From positions 1-38,671 of the forward strand of contig NZ_CP031709.1 in assembly GCF_001696605.3 (NCBI RefSeq): 38,671 nt of DNA. Direction: 5' to 3'. The position numbers and the translations under genes are program-made. The stretch's first letter is position 1, and the number at the start of each line of letters is the position of its first letter. The DNA comes from Acinetobacter wuhouensis (lineage in GTDB: Bacteria; Pseudomonadota; Gammaproteobacteria; Pseudomonadales; Moraxellaceae). Under the pieces are notes generated by a model, which was given only the letters and a program-made list of their open reading frames with translations, searched no databases and was not told the DNA's origin. Below are positions 6,627 through 11,914 of this stretch, in pieces.

Positions 6627-7220
6627 ATGAAAAATTTTACTCAAAATGAAAAAGGTCAAATGTTCTATGAGGGCAGTTTGGTTTTAACTGCTAAAGACGG
6701 TTCGGTTTTTTTTGTATCAACTGAAATGCTTGTATGTAAGGCGTATCGAGCAAAAGCAAAAAAACCATTTATCAATACTCGCTACAGAACAATTGAGCGT
6801 TTAAAACAAGCCGTTGGGGAAAGTATCCAATCATGTAATGCAAGATATGAGCAAAAATTACAGAACAAAGAAAAAACCGCAGAGCGTTTAAAAAAATTCC
6901 GTGAAGAACTACAGGTAGGCGATATTTTATCTACATGCTGGGGCTATGAACAAACCAACGTAGAATTTTATCAAGTGGTATCTAAGAAAGGCGCATTTTG
7001 TGAAGTTCGGGAAATTGCTAAACGCTCACATGATACGGCTTTTATGCAAAGTGAAGTATCACCAAAGCAAAACGAATTTATTGGCGAACCAATTAAAAAG
7101 AAAATTTTAGACGGCTATATCATGATCACAAGCTATATCAGAGCGACACCGCACGAATACGAAACACTAGCAACAGGCACAAAGGTTTATAAGCGCAGTT
7201 ATGTTTCATCATACGCATAA
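6627..7220 (+). CDS. Array gene 4, conserved plasmid/phage protein of unknown function
   Basis: 197 residues from the ATG at 6627 (MKNFTQNEKG), with AAAGG 9 bp upstream. A longer frame from 6534 would run through the promoter and hairpin and is rejected. Residues about 95-160 (VGDILSTCWGYEQTNVEFYQVV, then CEVREIAKRS) resemble a family I remember as an unnamed protein of phages and integrative elements with the signature GDI-SSWGYDQTN--FYQV. The preceding part is a basic coiled helix. Function unknown; it often travels with a protein like array gene 6. Confidence 0.72.
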   Translation: MKNFTQNEKGQMFYEGSLVLTAKDGSVFFVSTEMLVCKAYRAKAKKPFINTRYRTIERLKQAVGESIQSCNARYEQKLQNKEKTAERLKKFREELQVGDILSTCWGYEQTNVEFYQVVSKKGAFCEVREIAKRSHDTAFMQSEVSPKQNEFIGEPIKKKILDGYIMITSYIRATPHEYETLATGTKVYKRSYVSSYA

Positions 7221-7227
7221 TTAAAAG

Positions 7228-7249
7228 AAGCCCCGCAAGGGGCTTTTTT
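7228..7249 (+). terminator. Array terminator after gene 4
   Basis: Same GCCCC-GCAA-GGGGC hairpin and T6 run, 7 bp after the stop. Confidence 0.92.
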
Positions 7250-7375
7250 AATGCCTGCGGGCTTGGTTCAGATCGGGAGTGACCAAAACCACAGGAAAGG
7301 GAAACAACCCGCTACAGCGCAAATCTGAAGCATTCAAGATACACAATAATAATTACACTTGTTTACATATATTGT

Positions 7376-7431
7376 TTTGTACTCACAAATCAATTTAGGT
7401 ATAATGTATTTATCAGGTCGATTGGCGACCT
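7376..7431 (+). promoter_or_regulatory. Array promoter 5 with operator and 5' hairpin
   Basis: Operator 7376-7389, -35 7377-7382, 17-bp spacer, -10 TATAAT (7400-7405), hairpin AGGTCG-ATTGG-CGACCT (7415-7431). Confidence 0.9.
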
Positions 7432-7450
7432 CATACAAAGGAATTAAAAA

Positions 7451-7924
7451 ATGACTGATTTAGTTTTGTTGACTGATGAAGAAATCGCAGACATGAGCTA
7501 TGACAGCTTTAATAAAACCGACCTAGTTGCTATGCAGTCAATGCAAGAAAGCGAATTTCCACGCTATACAGTTGCAATGGCTCATACAATTTATGTATGG
7601 GAAAATATCTTATATCAAGAAGCAAGCCGATTATGTGAAAGCTATGACGGGGGAGTATGGGAAACTAAAAACGGCTTTTGGACTTTGCAATCTGATTCAA
7701 TTTTTTATATGGAAAATGGATGGGACGAAGCGTTTAACCTGAATGCCCTAGAATTTTCAATTGTGGTAAATTTATTTGCATTGTCTAAAATTGCAATGAT
7801 GACATACAGCTCAAAACCTGCAATCAATCGCAGAGCCGTTTTTTTTAGTGATTACATAAAAGACGTTATACATAAAAATAGGAATGTTTTAGATACTACA
7901 GCAATTTATAAATTGATTTATTAA
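7451..7924 (+). CDS. Array gene 5, ArdB/KlcA-family antirestriction protein
   Basis: 157 residues, near the family's usual 140-160. The run CESYDGGVWE at about residues 62-71, then NGFWTL, FYMENGW and SIVVNLFALSKIAM matches the ArdB/KlcA pattern (YNGGYW, NGGFYM, AGIVV-LFAL--LA), and the end AIYKLIY matches AIYRAID. These proteins relieve type I restriction of incoming plasmid DNA without being DNA mimics. AAGGAAT lies before the ATG. It is divergent in sequence, so the family call is confident but the activity spectrum is open. Its presence suggests that the array is an anti-defence locus. Confidence 0.8.
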   Translation: MTDLVLLTDEEIADMSYDSFNKTDLVAMQSMQESEFPRYTVAMAHTIYVWENILYQEASRLCESYDGGVWETKNGFWTLQSDSIFYMENGWDEAFNLNALEFSIVVNLFALSKIAMMTYSSKPAINRRAVFFSDYIKDVIHKNRNVLDTTAIYKLIY

Positions 7925-7932
7925 AAGAGAAG

Positions 7933-7954
7933 AAGCCCCGCAAGGGGCTTTTTT
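7933..7954 (+). terminator. Array terminator after gene 5
   Basis: Same GCCCC-GCAA-GGGGC hairpin and T6 run, 8 bp after the stop. Confidence 0.92.
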
Positions 7955-8080
7955 AATGCCTGCGGGCTTGGTTCAGATCGGGAGTGACCAAAACCACAGG
8001 AAAGAGAAACAACCCGCTACAGCGCAAATCTGAAGCATTCAAGACACACAATAAAAATTACACTTGTTTACATATATTGT

Positions 8081-8136
8081 TTTGTACTCACAAATCAATT
8101 TAGGTATAATGTATTTATCAGGTCGATTGGCGACCT
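8081..8136 (+). promoter_or_regulatory. Array promoter 6 with operator and 5' hairpin
   Basis: Operator 8081-8094, -35 8082-8087, 17-bp spacer, -10 TATAAT (8105-8110), hairpin AGGTCG-ATTGG-CGACCT (8120-8136). Confidence 0.9.
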
Positions 8137-8156
8137 CTTATAAAAGGTGTACTGAA

Positions 8157-8744
8157 ATGGGTAATAGATGCTTGATTGCTACAACGAAAAAAGATTTAGC
8201 TGTGTATCTACACTGGAATGGTGGAATTGAAAGCGTAGCACCATTTTTAAAATATTGTGAATTACAGGGGCATAGATCACCTGAAAGCGATAGTTACGGA
8301 TGGGCTAGATTATGCCAAGTAATCGGGAACTTTTTCGGAGGTTCAAACTCAATAGGGATAAGCAAATATTATGAGAGTACCGAAGATAACGGCACATATT
8401 TTATTAAAAACTGGCGTGTGATTGGTCGTGAATTTAATGATATGGAAAGAATGAATGCAATGCTAAAAGACATTGATAGCCAACAACCAGTAGAAAGCCA
8501 GTTAGGAGAGTTTTTAGATTCAAGTGAAGTTTTAATCAGTGATTTAAAAGTCAATGATCAAGTGTTTGTCTTTTCGGGTGAGGGTTATAAAAAACTTACT
8601 GTTGTTGGTTTTGGGATAGATAAAGTTGTGAACGGTACGAATGTAAAAGGCTTACCGATCGTTTCATTATTTGAACGTGATGGAAAATATGATCACAATA
8701 TAAATAATTATATAACAACCGAAACCGCCCATAGAGCGAATTAA
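8157..8744 (+). CDS. Array gene 6, conserved mobile-element protein of unknown function
   Basis: 195 residues from the ATG at 8157 (MGNRCLIATT), with AAAAGGTG upstream; the longer frame from 8064 reads through the promoter and is rejected. NRCLIATTKKDLAVYLHWNGG, SYGWARLCQVIGNFFGG and NGTYFIKNWRVIGRE are signatures I remember from an unnamed family in phages, plasmids and integrative elements. The C-terminal 80 residues (EVLISDLKVNDQVFVF) are less familiar. No catalytic motif is evident. Confidence 0.72.
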   Translation: MGNRCLIATTKKDLAVYLHWNGGIESVAPFLKYCELQGHRSPESDSYGWARLCQVIGNFFGGSNSIGISKYYESTEDNGTYFIKNWRVIGREFNDMERMNAMLKDIDSQQPVESQLGEFLDSSEVLISDLKVNDQVFVFSGEGYKKLTVVGFGIDKVVNGTNVKGLPIVSLFERDGKYDHNINNYITTETAHRAN

Positions 8745-8749
8745 TAAAA

Positions 8750-8771
8750 AAGCCCCGCAAGGGGCTTTTTT
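8750..8771 (+). terminator. Array terminator after gene 6
   Basis: Same GCCCC-GCAA-GGGGC hairpin and T6 run, 5 bp after the stop. Confidence 0.92.
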
Positions 8772-8897
8772 AATGCCTGCGGGCTTGGTTCAGATCGGGA
8801 GTGACCAAAACCACAGGAAAGGGAAACAACCCGCTACAGCGCAAATCTGAAGCATTCAAGACACACAATAAAAATTACACTTGTTTACATATATTGT

Positions 8898-8953
8898 TTT
8901 GTACTCACAAATCAATATATGTATAATGTTTTTATTAAGTCGATTGGCGACTT
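8898..8953 (+). promoter_or_regulatory. Array promoter 7 with operator and 5' hairpin
   Basis: Operator 8898-8911, -35 8899-8904, 17-bp spacer, -10 TATAAT (8922-8927), hairpin AAGTCG-ATTGG-CGACTT (8937-8953). Confidence 0.9.
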
Positions 8954-8974
8954 AAATTAAAAAGGTATTGAATT

Positions 8975-9802
8975 ATGAACGACCAAAATAACAATGATGC
9001 AATCAAAGCAGAACGCTTAAACCGTTATGAAGAACGCCAACAAAACCGCTTAGATCGTTATGAAGCTTTAGCTGATAAAGCAACAGTAAAAAGCACAGTA
9101 TTGGCGACACGTTCAAATCAAATGGCTGAATGTATACCGTTTGGACAACCAATTTTAGTTGGTCATCATAGTGAAAAACGAGATAGAAACTTTCGTTCTA
9201 AAATTCACTCTATTATGGGTAAATCAGTTCAGGAAATGAAGAAAGCCGAATACTATCAAAATAAAGCTGATAGCGTAGGCAAGGGCGGTATTTCAAGTGA
9301 CGACCCTAATGCAATAGAAAAACTTAAAAGCAAGCTTGAGAAGTTACAGCAGGCGCAGGAGTTAATGAAAAAGGCTAACAAGTTAATTAAAAAATTTCCC
9401 GAACACAATGCACGTTTAGAGGGATTAATTGAGCTAGGTTTTTCTAAAGAAAAAGCTATAGACGTATTAAATCCTAAATATGGCTCAATTGGTTTTGCAA
9501 GCTACTCACTTCAGAATAATAATGCAGAAATTAACCGATTGAAAAAGCGTATTGCAGAATTGCAAACACTTGAAAATAGAACTTCAAATGAAGTTGAGAA
9601 CGATCTTTATAAATATACAGAATGCAAAATAGAAAATCGTTGCATGTTTATATTTGATGGTAAACCTACGGAGGAAATACGCCAAATTTTAAAAAGTAAT
9701 GGTTTTAAATGGTCACCAAGTCGGGGCGCTTGGGTACGCCAGTTAAATGCAAATGGTATATACGCATCTAAACGAGTAATAAGCCTTATAGATCAATTAT
9801 AG
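8975..9802 (+). CDS. Array gene 7, DUF3560 family protein
   Basis: 275 residues. After a charged coiled N-terminus (RLNRYEERQQNRLDRYEALADKA) comes FGQPILVGHHSEKRDRNFR at about residues 55-73, the hallmark of DUF3560, followed by long helices that form a coiled coil (about 105-135 and 180-205) and a C-terminal module FDGKPTEEIRQILKSNGFKWSPSRGAWVRQL. DUF3560 proteins are common on conjugative plasmids and in leading regions; their activity is not known to me. AAAGG precedes the ATG. It closes the array: the downstream terminator is of a different sequence. Confidence 0.85.
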   Translation: MNDQNNNDAIKAERLNRYEERQQNRLDRYEALADKATVKSTVLATRSNQMAECIPFGQPILVGHHSEKRDRNFRSKIHSIMGKSVQEMKKAEYYQNKADSVGKGGISSDDPNAIEKLKSKLEKLQQAQELMKKANKLIKKFPEHNARLEGLIELGFSKEKAIDVLNPKYGSIGFASYSLQNNNAEINRLKKRIAELQTLENRTSNEVENDLYKYTECKIENRCMFIFDGKPTEEIRQILKSNGFKWSPSRGAWVRQLNANGIYASKRVISLIDQL

Positions 9803-9808
9803 TAAAGT

Positions 9809-9829
9809 AAGCCCTGCGGGGCTTTCTTT
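9809..9829 (+). terminator. Terminator after the DUF3560 gene
   Basis: AAGCCC/GGGGCTT stem with a short TGC-type loop and TTTCTTT after it. It resembles the array terminators but is not the same sequence. Confidence 0.75.
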
Positions 9830-9849
9830 GATTGTAAGTGAAAAAGTCG

Positions 9850-9897
9850 CCCGCAATTTTTTTGCGGGTGATATTCCAATGAAGCAAAAAAATTGCG
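9850..9897. repeat. Inverted repeat CGCAATTTTTTTGC
   Basis: A hairpin CCCGCAA/TTGCGGG at 9850-9868 is followed by GCAAAAAAATTGCG at 9884-9897, the reverse complement of 9852-9865. No promoter module is found before the next gene; the 180-bp gap otherwise shows nothing I recognise. Confidence 0.5.
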
Positions 9898-9983
9898 GTT
9901 CATTGCGAATCAAATTTATGGATATGCAAAAAAGCATAGTCTTAACAGGTAAGAGCTAACATAAAGTTATTGAGGTCACTAAT

Positions 9984-10376
9984 ATGAATAATGCACAGTT
10001 CAAAATAGAATGCTTTAAGAATGGCTTATACAGTCGGGAACAGGTTATAGATTTTTATAATGTAGTCTATGAAGAAAATACAAAGTTCAATAAGCGTGAT
10101 GCTCAATTATGGATGAATGGCAAAACTTCATATATCTATAAAATAGATCAAACAGCTATAGATATGATCAATATGTTAAATAAAATTAGAGCCGAACTAA
10201 TTGCAGAAGAAAGCGAAAGAATCCAAAAAGGCAAACCAAGATACACTAAACTTTTTAAATCTGAAGTTGATTTATGGGCGGTACACAATGAACTTTTGAA
10301 TCTACCATTAAACTTTTATAACTCAATATTGTTAGAGTTGAAAGTAACTGAATTAGATTACTATGAGAACATATAG
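9984..10376 (+). CDS. Hypothetical protein
   Basis: 130 residues with GAGGT 8 bp before the ATG. Mostly helical and charged; DAQLWMNGKTSYIYKIDQTAID in the middle is the most distinctive part. I do not recognise it. It lacks the array promoter and overlaps the following membrane gene, so the two form a separate small operon just inside inverted repeat B. Confidence 0.6.
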   Translation: MNNAQFKIECFKNGLYSREQVIDFYNVVYEENTKFNKRDAQLWMNGKTSYIYKIDQTAIDMINMLNKIRAELIAEESERIQKGKPRYTKLFKSEVDLWAVHNELLNLPLNFYNSILLELKVTELDYYENI

Positions 10377-10623
10377 CAAATGGAAAATTTTAATGAAAAA
10401 CATTAAGTATAAATTTAAAATTCTGATGATAATTATTTTTACACTTGTAGGAATGTTGGCAGGGTATAACATTGGGAATTTTATAAGTAGCCACTGGTAC
10501 AATGATCTTGGACAAACAAATCAAGGTTTTTACGAAATGATTAAAATATTTTTTAATGTAGCTTCAACTTTGCTATTCGGTACTGCCTGCTTATATATTT
10601 TTAAAGATGATATTAAAAACTAA
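10363..10623 (+). CDS. Small membrane protein with two helices
   Basis: Up to 86 residues, overlapping the preceding gene by 14 bp if the ATG at 10363 is used; the ATG at 10393 (MKNIKYKFK) is an alternative. Two membrane segments, about residues 20-43 and 62-80, with SSHWYNDLGQTNQG between them. The stop lies at the very edge of inverted repeat B. Function unknown. Confidence 0.55.
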   Translation: MRTYSKWKILMKNIKYKFKILMIIIFTLVGMLAGYNIGNFISSHWYNDLGQTNQGFYEMIKIFFNVASTLLFGTACLYIFKDDIKN

Positions 10624-10821
10624 ACTCTAGGCGGTATCAATAGAGCAAAGTGTCTACTTTGCGAACTGAAGAAATATAAAAATTCTTCCCTCCCTGATTA
10701 CCGTTGCAAGGTTCAAGCGAAGCCGACAAAATCTGTGATTTTGTCGAGCTGACCGCAGAACCGCAACTACTCCCCTTTGCCCCTAAGCGGGACTTACAAA
10801 GCAATCCCGCAGGGTTGCGAC
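10622..10821 (-). repeat. 200-bp perfect inverted repeat, copy B
   Basis: Reverse complement of 5811-6010 without a visible difference. It lies between the small membrane gene and the end of the TraD-like gene. With copy A it bounds 4.6 kb holding array genes 3-7. Confidence 0.95.
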
Positions 10822-10846
10822 AAAATATAAGATATTTCAATTTTAG

Positions 10847-11383
10847 TCATTCAGCAGTAACACTTCCTGAATTATCAACTAAAGTGCTTTTTGATTTTTT
10901 TGCTTGTTCACGATCATTAATAAATTTGTCACCTGAAGCTTTCAAACTATCAAAATAACTTGGGTTATTTTTTGCATTTTCAATAGCACTTAAAAGCATC
11001 CCAGTGATAATGCCTTTATCTTCAGATGGGAAGTCTACCATTTCAAAAAGAGCGCCAATTGTAATAAGCTTGTGTTCACGTTTTTTTCGATCTTTAGCTT
11101 GTGCAACTTGGGCTTCTTTTTTTAAACCTGCAAGAAGTTTTTTTTCATCCTCCTTGATTTTTTCCAGTTCTAAACGAGCTTTATATTTTTTAAACTCATT
11201 TTTCATAATCCGTTCAAAAGAACTAATTTGCTGTTTCGTTGGCGTACCTGATTCAATGTTAGAAACTAAAGTTAAGATAATTTCTTCAGTTTGACTTTTG
11301 TTCTCAAGTTTTTTTAAACGATCAATTTCTTCAGTGACGAATTTTTTTTGATCTTCAGTAAATTTAAAATCCTCAATATTCAT
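10847..11383 (-). CDS. TraD-like mobilisation accessory protein
   Basis: 178 residues. The first two thirds are helical and highly charged; residues about 100-118, KKREHKLITIGALFEMVDF, match the small conjugal TraD family (PF06412; R-HRLI-LGAL-E). Proteins of this family are encoded next to MOBQ relaxases and are thought to assist the relaxosome. It is divergent from the relaxase at 11915, with the candidate oriT in the 450 bp between. GAG lies about 5 bp before the ATG. This is a different protein from the VirD4/TraD coupling ATPase. Confidence 0.72.
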   Translation of the reverse strand: MNIEDFKFTEDQKKFVTEEIDRLKKLENKSQTEEIILTLVSNIESGTPTKQQISSFERIMKNEFKKYKARLELEKIKEDEKKLLAGLKKEAQVAQAKDRKKREHKLITIGALFEMVDFPSEDKGIITGMLLSAIENAKNNPSYFDSLKASGDKFINDREQAKKSKSTLVDNSGSVTAE

Positions 11384-11499
11384 TTTCTCAATCCAAAAGT
11401 TATAAGGTGATCAAATAATATCACAATGAAAAATTAAAAAATCCACAAAAAATACAAAGCAACAAAAAACTATAAGAGTTCGCAAAGGCAATAGCACTG

Positions 11500-11693
11500 T
11501 CAATATTTTTCAGACTGAACGGAAGCCATAGGCTCACGGCTCATCTGAAAACATATTGATCAGCAAAAATCAAAAAAAACACACTAATCCTAAAGGGGGT
11601 GTAAACGAAGTGTCTACCCCCGATGACCCACTGGCGAAGTGTAGGGATTCATAAGGGAATTATTCCCTTATGTGGGGCTTGGGGTGAAACCCC
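11500..11693. other. Candidate origin of transfer (oriT)
   Basis: This gene-free stretch between the TraD-like gene and the relaxase holds four closely packed inverted repeats: 11500-11514 with 11544-11559 (one bulge), GGGGGT/ACCCCC at 11595-11621, the perfect CATAAGGGAA/TTCCCTTATG at 11650-11672, and GGGG-TGAAA-CCCC at 11681-11693. The direct repeat CGAAGTGT occurs at about 11606 and 11634. MOBQ relaxases usually act just upstream of their own gene. I see no exact RSF1010-type nick sequence, so the nick site is open. Confidence 0.5.
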
Positions 11694-11757
11694 ATATCTA
11701 TATAAAAATAAATTACAAAAAAAGCCAAAAATCAGCCCAAAAAACCGCTTTTAAAAT

Positions 11758-11802
11758 CAATGCCTTGCATTGCTTTAAAATCGGACAAATGCAAGCATTT
11801 GT
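11758..11802. promoter_or_regulatory. Two palindromes upstream of the relaxase operon
   Basis: CAATGC-CTT-GCATTG (11758-11772) and ACAAATGC-AA-GCATTTGT (11785-11802) lie 36 to 80 bp before the leader peptide start, and TTTAAAATC is repeated directly around the first. They probably bind a regulator or the relaxosome. Confidence 0.5.
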
Positions 11803-11837
11803 TTTGTCACTTGTAGCGAATATATAGAGAGGTTATC

Positions 11838-11897
11838 ATGACTACAGCAGTAGGAATGCACGCTTACTCGTTTCTCTTACGAGAAACAAATATCTAA
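11838..11897 (+). CDS. 19-residue leader peptide
   Basis: AGAGAGG stands 6 bp before an ATG that opens a 19-codon frame (MTTAVGMHAYSFLLRETNI) ending 17 bp before the relaxase start. The relaxase itself has only a weak AAGGC. Codons 11-17 overlap a perfect hairpin GTTTCTC-TTAC-GAGAAAC (11870-11887). The arrangement suggests translational coupling or attenuation. The hairpin arms are close to those beside the RSF1010 nick site, so this could instead be oriT structure that happens to be open. Confidence 0.5.
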   Translation: MTTAVGMHAYSFLLRETNI

Positions 11898-11914
11898 AAG
11901 CGAAAAAGGCAAAA

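Larger units (their letters stand above)
7228..7431 (+). repeat. Array spacer module, full copy 2
   Basis: About 204 bp, differing from the 6403 copy at only a few bases (for example AAAGGG for AAAGAG and AATAAT for AATAAA in the spacer). Confidence 0.92.
7933..8136 (+). repeat. Array spacer module, full copy 3
   Basis: About 204 bp and, as far as I can see, the same as the 6403 copy through the hairpin. Confidence 0.92.
8750..8953 (+). repeat. Array spacer module, full copy 4
   Basis: About 204 bp. The terminator and spacer match the other copies, but from the -10 region on it matches promoter 1 (AATATATGTATAAT and the AAGTCG/CGACTT hairpin), so it is a mosaic of two module subtypes. Confidence 0.9.

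Noticed and set aside
4796..8911. The seven palindromes as origin iterons
   Set aside because: They are spread over 4 kb, each exactly over a -35 box, so promoter control explains them better; a centromere role alongside is not excluded.
4700..8953. Possible CRISPR array, because of regular repeats
   Set aside because: Repeats are about 200 bp with genes between them, not short repeats with short spacers, and no cas genes are present.
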